NCBI GenBank assembly: GCA_017555585.1
Contig: JAFZGA010000005.1
Coordinates: 1 to 64,000 of the forward strand
Source: Bacteroidaceae bacterium
GTDB lineage: Bacteria > Bacteroidota > Bacteroidia > Bacteroidales > Bacteroidaceae
DNA: 64,000 bases
Reading direction: 5' to 3'
Shown: piece by piece, positions 16,777 to 25,916 of the stretch
How positions within the stretch are numbered: position 1 is the stretch's first letter
Layout of the letters: the number at the start of each line of letters is the position of its first letter
Made by a program: the position numbers and the translations under genes
The notes under the pieces: generated by a model
Told to the model about the DNA's origin: nothing
Database searches by the model: none
Seen by the model: only the letters and a program-made list of their open reading frames with translations

Positions 16777-18039
16777 ATGAAATTAAGAAGAGTTGTTGTA
16801 ACAGGTCTTGGTGCCGTTTCGCCAATTGGTAACGATGTTCCTACATTGTGGGAAAATGCAGTTAATGGCGTAAGTGGCGCAGGACCTATTACTCGTTTTG
16901 ACTCATACCTTTTCAAGACACAGTTTGCATGTGAGGTTAAGGGATGGGAACCTACATCTTGTATTGACCGACGCGATGTCCGTAAGATTGATGTTCATAC
17001 ACAATTCGGAATTGCGGCGGCAGTTGAGGCAGTAGCGGATAGCGGATTGCAGTTCGAGCAAGAAGATCGTTATCGTATTGGAGTCATATATGGCGAAGGT
17101 GTCGGTGGCTTGATTGCGCTCGAAGATGAAGTTTGCGAGTATGCACTCAATAAAGAAAACGGTCCTCGTTTCTCTCCTTTCCTCATTCCCAAAATCATAA
17201 CTGATATCACATCCGGTATCATATCTATACGATACGGTCTTAAAGGACCCAATTATGCAACCACTTCGGCTTGTGCATCTTCAACCAACGCTATTATAGA
17301 GGCTTATGACCAGATACGTTTGGGAAGAGCAGATGTCATTGTTGCCGGTGGAGCGGAAGCTGCAATATGCCAGTTGGGCGTCGGTGGCTTCAATTCAATG
17401 CATGCTTTGTCAACACGTAATGATGACCCTAAAGGCGCGTCCCGTCCATTCAGTAAAAGTCGTGACGGCTTTGTAGTCGGTGAAGGTGCAGCTTGTCTTA
17501 TTCTTGAAGAGTATGAGCATGCTGTTGCCCGTGGTGCAAAGATCTATGCGGAAATTGTCGGAACAGGTCTTACAGCCGATGCATATCACATAACACTTCC
17601 ACACCCCGAGGGAGAAGGTGCATATCGCGTAATGAAATCTGTTCTTGATGAGGCTGGACTTCAGCCTGAAGATGTGGATTACATAAATGTGCATGGTACA
17701 TCAACACCAGCCGGTGATATCGTTGAGGCGAAGGCTATCAAGAATCTGTTCGGTGAGCATGCCTATAAACTGAATATCAGTTCTACAAAGTCAATGACAG
17801 GTCATCTTCTTGGTGCAGCCGGTGCCATTGAGGCTTTGTTGACGGTTCTGGCAATAAAGAATGATGTTGTTCCTCCGACAATCAACCATGCCGATGGTGA
17901 TGAGGATCCTAACATTGATTATGGCATGAACTTCACCTTCAATAAGGCGCAGAAAAGAACAATCAATGTGGCGATTTCCAATACTTTCGGTTTTGGCGGT
18001 CATAATGCAAGCATAGCTTTTAAGAAGTTTGAAGGTTAA
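16777..18039 (+). CDS. fabF: 3-oxoacyl-ACP synthase II
   Basis: Elongating condensing enzyme of type II fatty acid synthesis: adds malonyl-ACP to acyl-ACP in the cytoplasm. 420 residues, full length. The catalytic triad is visible as C166 (TTSACASSTN), H306 (INVHGTSTPAGD) and H343 (STKSMTGHLLGAAGA), and the glycine-rich C-terminal NTFGFGGHNAS is intact. It sits directly after its substrate carrier acpP, and its last 11 bases overlap the start of rnc. Confidence 0.98.
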   Translation: MKLRRVVVTGLGAVSPIGNDVPTLWENAVNGVSGAGPITRFDSYLFKTQFACEVKGWEPTSCIDRRDVRKIDVHTQFGIAAAVEAVADSGLQFEQEDRYRIGVIYGEGVGGLIALEDEVCEYALNKENGPRFSPFLIPKIITDITSGIISIRYGLKGPNYATTSACASSTNAIIEAYDQIRLGRADVIVAGGAEAAICQLGVGGFNSMHALSTRNDDPKGASRPFSKSRDGFVVGEGAACLILEEYEHAVARGAKIYAEIVGTGLTADAYHITLPHPEGEGAYRVMKSVLDEAGLQPEDVDYINVHGTSTPAGDIVEAKAIKNLFGEHAYKLNISSTKSMTGHLLGAAGAIEALLTVLAIKNDVVPPTINHADGDEDPNIDYGMNFTFNKAQKRTINVAISNTFGFGGHNASIAFKKFEG

Positions 18040-18766
18040 TAGAATTTTTAGAAAAGTAATAGATAAGATAAGGCTTCTGTCCTATAAGGATAGGGAGTCT
18101 TATCTGTTGTTGTATTCAATATTGGGTTATGTGCCGAACAATATGGCCTTGTACCGTATGGCTATGACGCATAGCTCTGCTTCTGCATCGGGAAACAAGA
18201 AACTCGGATGTAATGAACGTCTGGAATTTTTGGGAGATGCTGTTCTTAGTTCGGTAATCTCCGATTATCTCTATTCCAATTTTGTAAAGGAGCGTGAAGG
18301 ATTTCTTTCAAAATCCCGCAGTAATCTCGTCTGTCGTGAAACATTAAATGAACTTGCCATAGAAATCGGCCTGAATCGATTCCTGGAGGCATGCGGTCTT
18401 CCCAGCCAACATAACAGTTATGTATATGGCAATGCGCTTGAGGCATTGATAGGTGCAATATATATCGATAAAGGTTACAAACAGTGTCGTCGCTTTCTTC
18501 TTGACAGGGTGTTCTCACGTCACCTTGATCTTGAATCGCTTGTCAGAACTGACAAGAATTATAAGAGCCGTCTTATCGAGTGGACACAGAAAACCCACAA
18601 GTCGATAGAGTTCAGGCTTGTGGGTGAGGAGTTGCGCAAAGATGGCGCATTCTTTGTCAGCGAGGTCTATATAGACAATCAGCTTTGTGGCGTTGGTGAT
18701 GGCTTCTCTAAACGTGAGAGCCAACAAAAGGCATCCCGCCAGGCGATATCAAAGCTCGGTCTATAA
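18029..18766 (+). CDS. rnc: Ribonuclease III
   Basis: Double-stranded RNA endonuclease for rRNA and mRNA processing. 245 residues. The RNase III domain carries the signature NERLEFLGDAVLSSV and the metal-binding ALEALIGAIYID. A C-terminal double-stranded RNA-binding domain begins near 170 (YKSRLIEWTQK ... RESQQKASRQAISKLGL). The frame appears to open with TTG at 18029, inside the end of fabF. The first ATG is near codon 39 and would remove the conserved IRLLSYKDRESYL segment, so a non-ATG start (TTG, or ATT at 18044) is likely. Translational coupling to fabF would suit this overlap. Confidence 0.93.
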   Translation: MKVNRIFRKVIDKIRLLSYKDRESYLLLYSILGYVPNNMALYRMAMTHSSASASGNKKLGCNERLEFLGDAVLSSVISDYLYSNFVKEREGFLSKSRSNLVCRETLNELAIEIGLNRFLEACGLPSQHNSYVYGNALEALIGAIYIDKGYKQCRRFLLDRVFSRHLDLESLVRTDKNYKSRLIEWTQKTHKSIEFRLVGEELRKDGAFFVSEVYIDNQLCGVGDGFSKRESQQKASRQAISKLGL

Positions 18767-18772
18767 GAATTC

Positions 18773-19150
18773 TTATCTTCTGCTTTTAATTGTCACGCAT
18801 GCTTTCAGTCTGTCACCGCCCATTGGTGGTGTGTCCTTGCATAGTGTAACCTCGATTTCCTGGACTTTGGTAAATTGGGAGTATATCGTGTCGCTTATTC
18901 TTTTACATACATGTTCGAGCAACTTTGACGGCTCTTTCATTTCGTTGCGTATGATATCATATATGTCGGCGTAGCTTACGGTATTCTCTATGCTGTCGCT
19001 TTCGGCGCAACTGCTGTCGTTCATGGTCATTTTTATGTCAACGGTAAACCAGGCTCCGACCTCCCGTTCCTGTGGCATGACACCGTGATGGGCATACAGA
19101 TGAATGTCGCGTATTTCAATACAGTATTCTTTTATTTCCATCTCAATCAT
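18773..19150 (-). CDS. folB: Dihydroneopterin aldolase
   Basis: Converts 7,8-dihydroneopterin to 6-hydroxymethyl-dihydropterin in folate synthesis. 125 residues, about the usual length. Family marks are IRDIHLYAHHGVMPQERE near the N-terminus, the TVSYADIYDI segment (catalytic Tyr and substrate contact), LLEHVCKRI, and the C-terminal VTLCKDTPPMGG with the expected lysine. ATG codons occur at 19150 and 19141; the second (MEIKEYCIEIRD) is equally plausible. It is convergent with rnc (6-base gap). It lies just beyond the nrdJ terminator, and I see no promoter of its own, so read-through may supply it. Confidence 0.93.
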   Translation of the reverse strand: MIEMEIKEYCIEIRDIHLYAHHGVMPQEREVGAWFTVDIKMTMNDSSCAESDSIENTVSYADIYDIIRNEMKEPSKLLEHVCKRISDTIYSQFTKVQEIEVTLCKDTPPMGGDRLKACVTIKSRR

Positions 19151-19158
19151 CTTTTAAA

Positions 19159-19194
19159 ACCGATGAAGCGAGCCTGACGGTACGCTTCATCGGT
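19159..19194 (-). terminator. Terminator after nrdJ
   Basis: A perfect 12-bp stem (ACCGATGAAGCG at 19159-19170 with 19183-19194, 12-base loop) is followed on the minus strand by TTTTAAAA. It lies between the nrdJ stop and the folB start. Confidence 0.75.
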
Positions 19195-19224
19195 GGGAAT
19201 TATATAAAGTTACGAAGGTCTTTT

Positions 19225-21762
19225 TTAACCGCATTTCGAGTATCCGCAACTTGGGCAGTGCAGGCAACCCTCTTCGAAAATGAGCTGTTGCTTGCAGTTC
19301 GGACATTTTTCGGCAGTCGATGTACCGTCTTTTATGTATCGTTTGAGAGCGCGCTCTACACCGTTTTTCCAGGTATTGATGTTGTCCTCGTCAAGTTCAA
19401 GCGATGATATGAGCTTGATTACCTGTTCTATAGGCATCTTGTATCTCAATACGCCTGATATCAGTTTGGCGTAATTCCAGAATTCCGGATTGAAACGTTC
19501 TGACAAACCTTCAATAGTAGTCTTGTAGCCGATCTTGTTCTCAAACTGGAAGTCGTAACGCTTTGTGCCGTCGTCGTTGGTGTGCTTTATGATGATACCG
19601 TGTGTGACATTCTTAGGCAACGGAATTCCGTCTTCGTCGTCTTGCTGTCCTGTAAAAATTTCGTACGGTTCGCCATTGAGCAGTCCAATGAATGCAACCC
19701 ATTTCTCTTTATTGTTCTGGAAACGGACTACATCTGCCTCAAGTATTGTTGGGCGCACCTCTGTAATTGTCGGCTTCATTGCCTCGTTTTCTTTCTTCTC
19801 CTGTTTGCTGTCGGCTGATACCAATACTCCGGCACGTGAACCGTCGCGATATACAGTACATCCCTTGCAACCGCATTTCCATGCTGTTACGTATAGCTCA
19901 TTCACGAGCTTTTCGTCAACATTGTTCGGTAGGTTGATTGTTACGCTTATGGAGTGGTCTACCCATTTCTGTATACGTCCCTGCATTTCAACCTTCGCAA
20001 CCCAGTCTATGTCGTTCGATGTCGCTTTTGCGTATGGTGAGCGTGATACAATGTTATCAATCTCAACCTGAGAATAACGTTTTGTCGTGTCAATGCCGCT
20101 CTTTTTCATCCATTCGACGAACTTGTGGTGGTATACAATGTATTCCTCGAATGCATCTCCATTCTCGTCCTTGAAGTCTATATGTACTTCGGGGTCGTTG
20201 GGGTTGACCTTTCTGCGTCTTTTGTATACAGGCATGAATACCGGCTCTATACCTGATGTGGTTTGCGTCATTATGCTTACAGTTCCGGTAGGAGCTATTG
20301 TCAGGCAGGCAATATTGCGTCGACCATACTGCTTCATCTCCTCGTATAGTGAGGGGTCTGCCTCGCGGAGTCTGTTGATGAACGGGTTACTTTCCTCGCG
20401 TTTTATATCGAATATTTCGAATGCACCACGTTCTTTTGCAAGTTCTACAGATGAAGAGTATGCTGACAACGCAAGTGTTTTATGAACCTCTTCAGAGAAG
20501 TTTGTCGCCTCCTCGCTTCCATAGCGCAGTCCCATTGCCGCCAGCATGTCTCCTTCGGCAGTTATGCCTACACCTGTGCGGCGTCCTTTACTGCTCTTGG
20601 TGTATATCTTCTCCCAAAGTCTCTTTTCTGCGCCTTTTACCTCTTCGCTTTCAGGATCGCTGTCTATCTTATTCTGTATGGCTTCAATCTTTTCCAGTTC
20701 AAGGTCGATAATGTCGTCCATTATGCGTTGTGTCTTTCTTGCATGTTCCTTGAATAGTTCAAAGTCAAAGTAGGCTTCGGTAGTGAATGGGTTGACGACG
20801 TACGAGAACAGGTTGATGGCTATCAGTCGGCACGAATCGTACGGGCATAGGGGTATTTCTCCGCATGGGTTGGTTGATACTGTCTCGAATCCAAGATCTG
20901 CGTAACAGTCTGGAATGGATTCGCGTTGTATTGTATCCCAGAACAGTACGCCGGGTTCTGCTGATTTCCAGGCATTATGAATAATCTTGTTCCATATCTC
21001 GTTTGCGTTGACTTCCTTTGAATATATAGGATTTTCCGCCTTTATCGGATATTGCTGTACGTATGGTCTGTTCTCGGTGACTGCCTTCATGAACTCATCA
21101 TCGATTTTTACCGATACATTTGCACCGGTAACCTTTCCTTCGGTCATCTTGGCATCTATAAAAGCTTCGGCATCGGGGTGCTTGATCGAAACGCTTAGCA
21201 TTAGTGCGCCTCTACGGCCGTCCTGTGCTACCTCTCGTGTCGAATTAGAATAACGCTCCATGAACGGAACCAGACCTGTCGATGTCAAAGCAGAATTCTT
21301 TACGGGTGAGCCTTTGGGACGAATGTGTGATAGGTCATGTCCTACTCCGCCTCGGCGTTTCATTAATTGTACCTGCTCTTCATCAATGCGGATTATAGCA
21401 CCGTATGAATCAGCTTTTCCCTCCATTCCAATGACAAAGCAGTTTGATAACGATGCAATCTGGTAGTCGTTTCCGATGCCGGTCATGGGACTGCCTGAAG
21501 GAATCACATATTTGAAGTGGTCAAGGAGGTCGTAAATCTCCTGCGCAGACATCGGATTGCTGTATTTCGCTTCAATTCTTGCAATTTCGTTTGCAATTCT
21601 CCAATGCATATCTTCGGGTGACTTTTCGTATATGGCTCCAAAAGAGTCCTTCATCGCATATTTGTTTACCCAAACTCGTGCGGCAAGTTCGTCACCGTTG
21701 AAATAGTCTACAGCGGCTTTGAAAGCTTCGTCATAGGAGTATGTTTTCTTTTCGGTATTCAT
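19225..21762 (-). CDS. nrdJ: Adenosylcobalamin-dependent ribonucleotide reductase (class II)
   Basis: Reduces ribonucleotides to deoxyribonucleotides using a B12-generated radical, with no oxygen requirement. 845 residues from the chosen start. Seen in order: LSNCFVIGME (redox Cys), KRRGGVGHDLSHIRP, STNPCGEIPLCPYDSCRL (radical Cys and catalytic Glu), CLTIAPTGTVS, then a C-terminal zinc ribbon and redox tail (CPNCKQQL ... CPSCGYSKCG). A longer frame exists to 21819, but a promoter at 21804-21834 would start transcription inside it, so the ATG at 21762 (MNTEKKTYSYDEAF) is preferred. No cobalamin riboswitch is visible in the short leader. Confidence 0.95.
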   Translation of the reverse strand: MNTEKKTYSYDEAFKAAVDYFNGDELAARVWVNKYAMKDSFGAIYEKSPEDMHWRIANEIARIEAKYSNPMSAQEIYDLLDHFKYVIPSGSPMTGIGNDYQIASLSNCFVIGMEGKADSYGAIIRIDEEQVQLMKRRGGVGHDLSHIRPKGSPVKNSALTSTGLVPFMERYSNSTREVAQDGRRGALMLSVSIKHPDAEAFIDAKMTEGKVTGANVSVKIDDEFMKAVTENRPYVQQYPIKAENPIYSKEVNANEIWNKIIHNAWKSAEPGVLFWDTIQRESIPDCYADLGFETVSTNPCGEIPLCPYDSCRLIAINLFSYVVNPFTTEAYFDFELFKEHARKTQRIMDDIIDLELEKIEAIQNKIDSDPESEEVKGAEKRLWEKIYTKSSKGRRTGVGITAEGDMLAAMGLRYGSEEATNFSEEVHKTLALSAYSSSVELAKERGAFEIFDIKREESNPFINRLREADPSLYEEMKQYGRRNIACLTIAPTGTVSIMTQTTSGIEPVFMPVYKRRRKVNPNDPEVHIDFKDENGDAFEEYIVYHHKFVEWMKKSGIDTTKRYSQVEIDNIVSRSPYAKATSNDIDWVAKVEMQGRIQKWVDHSISVTINLPNNVDEKLVNELYVTAWKCGCKGCTVYRDGSRAGVLVSADSKQEKKENEAMKPTITEVRPTILEADVVRFQNNKEKWVAFIGLLNGEPYEIFTGQQDDEDGIPLPKNVTHGIIIKHTNDDGTKRYDFQFENKIGYKTTIEGLSERFNPEFWNYAKLISGVLRYKMPIEQVIKLISSLELDEDNINTWKNGVERALKRYIKDGTSTAEKCPNCKQQLIFEEGCLHCPSCGYSKCG

Positions 21763-21803
21763 ATATTTTTGTTCTTTAGTATGTTCTGAAAAAACAGCGG
21801 ATA

Positions 21804-21834
21804 CAAATTTAAAAATCAATTTTTAAATTACCAA
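21804..21834 (-). promoter_or_regulatory. Promoter for nrdJ
   Basis: On the minus strand, TTGG (21834-21831), about 19-20 bases, then TAAATTTG (21811-21804). It fits the Bacteroidota consensus and fixes the nrdJ start at 21762, since the longer frame would begin upstream of the transcript. Confidence 0.65.
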
Positions 21835-21865
21835 ATAAAAAAATCGTTAGTTGTGTAAATGATAT

Positions 21866-21943
21866 AAAGTTTTCCAAAAATATTTTTAATATATTGAAAA
21901 TCAGTAATATATATTTTACTAGTGATTGAAAAGTTTTCCAAAA
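21866..21943. repeat. Direct repeat between nrdJ and dnaA
   Basis: The 14-mer AAAGTTTTCCAAAA occurs at 21866-21879 and again at 21930-21943, 64 bases apart in the same orientation, within a very AT-rich 200-base gap upstream of the nrdJ promoter. It may be a regulator site. The rest of 21835-22028 shows no gene. Confidence 0.55.
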
Positions 21944-22028
21944 GAATAATTTGTGTTCGTGTTCTTTCTTGAAACTGTTCTTTTTTGATGACTTTTAGTG
22001 TTTCTTTTGGATGCTCGATGGCAAAATA

Positions 22029-22056
22029 AAAGCGGTGTGTCATGACACACCGCTTT
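22029..22056 (-). terminator. Terminator after dnaA
   Basis: A perfect 28-base palindrome with the core GCGGTGTGTCATGACACACC lies 20 bases past the dnaA stop. On the minus strand it runs into TTTTATTTTG. Confidence 0.8.
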
Positions 22057-22075
22057 GCTTACGAATATATATATG

Positions 22076-23461
22076 TTATGCACTTTGCAATGAGATGTCT
22101 ATCTCTTCGAGCTCTGAGCGGAACTGCTTGTCGGTGTCGGCAAGATTTGTGATGGTCTTGCATGCGTGAAGAACTGTTGCATGATCTCTCTTTCCTATGT
22201 ATTGGCCGATCTTTGATGTTGACATGTCAAGGTATTTTTTTGCCAAGTACATTGATACCTGACGTACAAGCACCACTTCGCGTTTGCGTGAGCGTGTGTT
22301 GATGGCTGAAACTTCTACACCATAGTAGTCTGCAACCTTCTTGATGATATCATCGATGGTTATGGTTTTCTTCTCGTAGTCAGAGAAGTCTCCTACAATC
22401 CTTTTGGCAAGGGACATGTCAATGTCCACGTTGTTTATTGTAGAGTGGGCCATTATTGAAACCACAATTCCTTCAAGGTCTCTTATGCTTGCATTGACAT
22501 GCTCTGCTATGTATGATATGACTTCCTCAGGGAATTTTAGTCCATCTTTGTATATCTTGTTGCGTAGGATGTTCTTGCGTAGCTCAAGGTCGGGCTTGCC
22601 GATTTCTGCAGTCATACCCCATTTGAAGCGTGTAATCAATCTCTCCTCCATGCCTTGCAATTGTGCCGGAGAACGGTCGGAAGTCATGATCAGCTGCTTG
22701 CCGTTAAGGTGCAGGTGGTTGAATATGTGGAAAAATGCATTCTGTGTCTTCTGTAGGCCTGCGAATTCCTGGATATCGTCTATTATGAGGACATCGATGC
22801 TTTGGTAGAATCTCATGAAGTCATTGAAATTCTTTTGCAATATAGAGTCGGTGTATTGTACCTGGAAAAGGTGCGCCGAAACATATAGTACACGCAATTC
22901 AGGATGCAGCTCTTTGATTTTGACGCCAATGGCATTTACGAGGTGGGTCTTTCCAACTCCCGAAGCTCCATGTATGAATAGTGGGTTGAATGCTCTACCG
23001 GGTCTGTCAGCGACACTTACCGCGACAGAACGTGACAGACGGTTGCTGATGCCCTCTACGTAGTTGTCGAATGTGTAGCGGCTGATAAGCATGGAATCAA
23101 GTTCCTGTACAACCTCCTGCATTGCTGTAGGAGTGCTGTTACCGCTGTTGCATGTGCCTCTCTTGCTTGTATTGTCGCTGCTTACTTCCATGCTAAGGTC
23201 GTTTTCCTTGTCTGTAAGTATGCTGTACATAAGCTGTGTACCGTGTCCCATCACCTTGAATAGTGTGGTGCGCAATAGATCCAAGAAATTGCCCTCGATG
23301 AATTCACACACAAAGTTGCTCTTCACCTGGATGGTAAGAGTATTGCCTTCGTACCTGAGTGGCTTTATGTCAGCAAACCAAGTGTCGAAAGTATTCTTGG
23401 AGACATTGTCGCGAAAAATCTCCAAGCATTTATTCCACTTTGTTGTCAAATCAGAGTTCAT
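22076..23461 (-). CDS. dnaA: Chromosomal replication initiator DnaA
   Basis: Binds and opens oriC as an ATP-bound oligomer. 461 residues from the chosen start. Domain I begins [16 protein letters not shown]. The AAA+ domain has Walker [12 protein letters not shown], Walker [13 protein letters not shown] and sensor-1 MTSDR. Domain IV carries [16 protein letters not shown] and the DNA-contact signature [15 protein letters not shown] frame 12 codons longer exists (to 23497), but a -7 element at 23493-23501 lies across its start, so the ATG at 23461 is preferred. It stands alone rather than beside dnaN. The gene upstream in the same direction is dnaX. Confidence 0.97.
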   Translation of the reverse strand: MNSDLTTKWNKCLEIFRDNVSKNTFDTWFADIKPLRYEGNTLTIQVKSNFVCEFIEGNFLDLLRTTLFKVMGHGTQLMYSILTDKENDLSMEVSSDNTSKRGTCNSGNSTPTAMQEVVQELDSMLISRYTFDNYVEGISNRLSRSVAVSVADRPGRAFNPLFIHGASGVGKTHLVNAIGVKIKELHPELRVLYVSAHLFQVQYTDSILQKNFNDFMRFYQSIDVLIIDDIQEFAGLQKTQNAFFHIFNHLHLNGKQLIMTSDRSPAQLQGMEERLITRFKWGMTAEIGKPDLELRKNILRNKIYKDGLKFPEEVISYIAEHVNASIRDLEGIVVSIMAHSTINNVDIDMSLAKRIVGDFSDYEKKTITIDDIIKKVADYYGVEVSAINTRSRKREVVLVRQVSMYLAKKYLDMSTSKIGQYIGKRDHATVLHACKTITNLADTDKQFRSELEEIDISLQSA

Positions 23462-23492
23462 CGATATTGTTTTGTTTATGTTTTCCGAAGAC

Positions 23493-23501
23493 GGCAAATT
23501 A
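23493..23501 (-). promoter_or_regulatory. -7 element for dnaA
   Basis: Minus-strand TAATTTGCC matches TAnnTTTG, about 30 bases before the dnaA ATG. The -33 box is not clear. A 7-bp inverted repeat, AAGAGGC 23503-23509 / GCCTCTT 23522-23528, sits immediately upstream, where a regulator could bind. Confidence 0.5.
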
Positions 23502-23956
23502 AAAGAGGCACATAAGTCAAGGCCTCTTCTTTTTCTATTGCAAATATCTGCAAATAAAAAGGAACTTGCAAGTCAAAAAAGTTCTCTGTTTTTTTGCGGA
23601 AAATAATGCGCTGTTTATCAGTGTGTTATAATTTGCCTGTTTGTCAAGGTTGTTATTCTGCGTTATTTTTTTTATACGCTGATAATCAATCGAATAGGCG
23701 CTTGCATGCATTGCCTGTTCTGATTTTGAAACCGCATTATAACGCTGTATATCTTGTTTGTCGCTTTGTCTGGGTTGTGTTTTACTTTTTCTTGGAAAAG
23801 GGTTGGGTTATTTGGAATAAATCTATATAAGGCTGTAGATTTTTTTATTTGGAAATAATTTTGAGAGAAAATTATTGTGCCAAAAATAGTTGTTCTTTCT
23901 TGATTTCTTTATTATAATTATAGCGTTCCGTAGAACGCCATAATCTATTGAAATGT
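23498..23956. other. AT-rich gap between dnaX and dnaA with a three-copy motif
   Basis: About 460 bases with no gene. A motif of the form RCGCTGnnnATCW occurs three times in the same orientation: 23608-23620 (GCGCTGTTTATCA), 23676-23688 (ACGCTGATAATCA) and 23742-23754 (ACGCTGTATATCT), spaced 68 and 66 bases. GCAAATA is also doubled just upstream of the dnaA promoter. I found no good match to the DnaA box TTATCCACA, so calling this oriC is not supported. The motif could be a regulator site for dnaA. Confidence 0.5.
23922..23939 (-). terminator. Stem-loop after dnaX
   Basis: AGCGTTC / GAACGCC around a 4-base loop (one G-U pair), 17 bases beyond the dnaX stop. The sequence after it is AT-rich but not a pure T run, so terminator strength is uncertain. 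Confidence 0.4.
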
Positions 23957-25795
23957 TTATCTTGAAATTTCCAGATTCAGTTCCTTGCGGAGTTTCTCTA
24001 TTAATGGATTTTTCTCTTTCAGTATTTCGTATTGCTTTCCCTTGTCGCTTACATGTCTTTCAACCACAACCTTGTTTACCTTTACATACATTTTCAGGTT
24101 GGCATTTCCTATATCTTTAGCCATTCCTCTGATTATACGTGCAGATTCCTTTTCGAAAATCTCTGCAGCCATCTGATTGTCGACAGATATTATAAATGAA
24201 TTCTCCGAGTCCAGTGTAGGAATCGTAATCTTCATCCTGTCGGCGAGTGCCCTTTCGTTTTCGGGCAGTTGCAAAGCATATGATGTCCATGCCTGAGTGA
24301 GCATTTCATTTGTTATGCTCTTCTTTGTCTCTACAACCTGCACTGTATGGCTATTTGCTGTCTCCTGAGTGTTGGAGGCAACAGCAGTAGCCGTAGTCGA
24401 ACTTTTGTTGGAGTCGATGCCGCTTCTTGATCTGCGGAACATTCCGCCAAGTCCGCCATTTTCGCTTCTTCTTGTCTGCAGTTCGCTTGGTCTGCCTTGT
24501 ATTATTGTTGCAGTATTGGTCTTATCGGCTTCAACAGCATTCTCTCTTGTTGCTTGCTGTTGTACAGGTTTTGGTTCTGCTCTTTCTGCTGCAACATTCT
24601 GCTTTGTGTTGACCTGTGGTGTTGCAGCCTCGCTCTTTGGCTGGTTGTTGAATATGGGTCTTAATGTTTTCGGGCGTCGCCCACTGCCATCATCGCTGTC
24701 ACCGTCTCCACATTGCACAAGTTCTATCAGTGTCAATTCTACCAACAGTCTCTTGTTGCGGCTTGTGCGATAGTTCATGCAGCAGTTGTTGCAGAGCCTT
24801 ATTGCCTTGAACAACATTTGTGGCTTGCATCTTCTGGCCTGTTCAACATATCTGTCGCGCAGCTCCGAACTGCCTTCGAATAGGGATGCTGTAGCTTCGT
24901 CACTGTTGACAAGCAGGTCTCTGAAGTGTGTTGCAGTACCTTCTATGAAAATATTCCCCTCAAATCCTTTGTTGAGTATTTCGTTGAATAACAAAAGACA
25001 TTGTGATACCTTTTTTTCAAGAATAAAATCAGTCAGTCTGAAATAATACTCATAGTCAAGTACGTTCAGGCTCTCTATTACCTTATTATATGTAAGGTCA
25101 CCTTGTGTGAAACTTGCCATCTGGTCAAACAGTGAGAGCGCGTCGCGCATGCAACCGTCTGATTTCTGTGCAATGATGCGTAGTGCTTCATATTCGGTGT
25201 TTATGCCCTCCTTGCCGGCAATGTTCTGCAGATGAGAAATTATGTCGGGCGAATCTATTCTGCTGAAATCGTATATCTGGCATCGCGACAGTATAGTCGG
25301 GATGATTTTGTGCTTTTCGGTTGTTGCCAAAATGAAGATGGCATGAGCAGGTGGCTCCTCAAGTGTCTTGAGGAATGCATTGAACGCTGCTTGCGAAAGC
25401 ATGTGGACCTCATCGATGATATATACCTTGTACTTTCCTACTTGGGGAGGTATACGCACCTGTTCATTTAGAGAACGTATGTCTTCTACCGAGTTGTTGC
25501 TTGCTGCGTCAAGCTCATAGATTGAATATGAGCGTTGCTCATTGAATGAACGGCATGATTCGCATTCATTGCATGGCTCTCCGTCCGCAGTTATTGCCTG
25601 GCAGTTTATTGTCTTGGCAAAAATTCGTGCGCATGTGGTCTTGCCGACTCCTCGCGGTCCGCAAAACAGGTACGCGTGTGCCAGTTTGCCTGTATGTATT
25701 GCATTTTTGAGTGTTGTAGTCAATGATTTCTGCGATACGACAGATTCAAAGGTGTCGGGACGGTATTTTCTTGCCGAAACTATATAGTTCTCCAT
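23957..25795 (-). CDS. dnaX: DNA polymerase III subunit gamma/tau
   Basis: Clamp-loader ATPase of the replicative polymerase. 612 residues. The N-terminal AAA+ module begins MENYIVSARKYRPDTF and has Walker A GPRGVGKTTCARIF, the zinc-binding cysteines (CQA ... CNECESC), Walker B YIIDEVHMLS and the arginine finger LSRCQIYDF. A low-complexity Q/A/T-rich linker follows (about 380-480), then a C-terminal domain matching tau. No obvious slippery A-run with a nearby stop is visible, so a separate gamma product is not predicted. It is transcribed toward dnaA but separated by 460 bases and has its own promoter. Confidence 0.96.
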   Translation of the reverse strand: MENYIVSARKYRPDTFESVVSQKSLTTTLKNAIHTGKLAHAYLFCGPRGVGKTTCARIFAKTINCQAITADGEPCNECESCRSFNEQRSYSIYELDAASNNSVEDIRSLNEQVRIPPQVGKYKVYIIDEVHMLSQAAFNAFLKTLEEPPAHAIFILATTEKHKIIPTILSRCQIYDFSRIDSPDIISHLQNIAGKEGINTEYEALRIIAQKSDGCMRDALSLFDQMASFTQGDLTYNKVIESLNVLDYEYYFRLTDFILEKKVSQCLLLFNEILNKGFEGNIFIEGTATHFRDLLVNSDEATASLFEGSSELRDRYVEQARRCKPQMLFKAIRLCNNCCMNYRTSRNKRLLVELTLIELVQCGDGDSDDGSGRRPKTLRPIFNNQPKSEAATPQVNTKQNVAAERAEPKPVQQQATRENAVEADKTNTATIIQGRPSELQTRRSENGGLGGMFRRSRSGIDSNKSSTTATAVASNTQETANSHTVQVVETKKSITNEMLTQAWTSYALQLPENERALADRMKITIPTLDSENSFIISVDNQMAAEIFEKESARIIRGMAKDIGNANLKMYVKVNKVVVERHVSDKGKQYEILKEKNPLIEKLRKELNLEISR

Positions 25796-25907
25796 GATTC
25801 TTGTAAAATGCGTGGGTTGTTAATGATTGTGATATGGCACCAGCATACTGTATATGTGAAATTTGTATCAATGTTGCAGAATGTTGGGGCAATCTTCACG
25901 GTTTCTT

Positions 25908-25916
25908 GCAAAGATA
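25908..25916 (-). promoter_or_regulatory. Promoter for dnaX
   Basis: Minus-strand TATCTTTGC is an exact TAnnTTTGC match, with TTTC about 21 bases upstream as a partial -33. It gives a leader of about 105 bases before the dnaX ATG. Confidence 0.6.

Noticed and set aside
21763..21819. Longer N-terminus for nrdJ
   Set aside because: The nrdJ promoter at 21804-21834 would begin transcription downstream of that ATG, and the extra residues are not typical of the family.
23498..23956. Possible oriC beside dnaA
   Set aside because: No convincing TTATCCACA-type DnaA boxes were found on either strand; only an unrelated three-copy motif is present.
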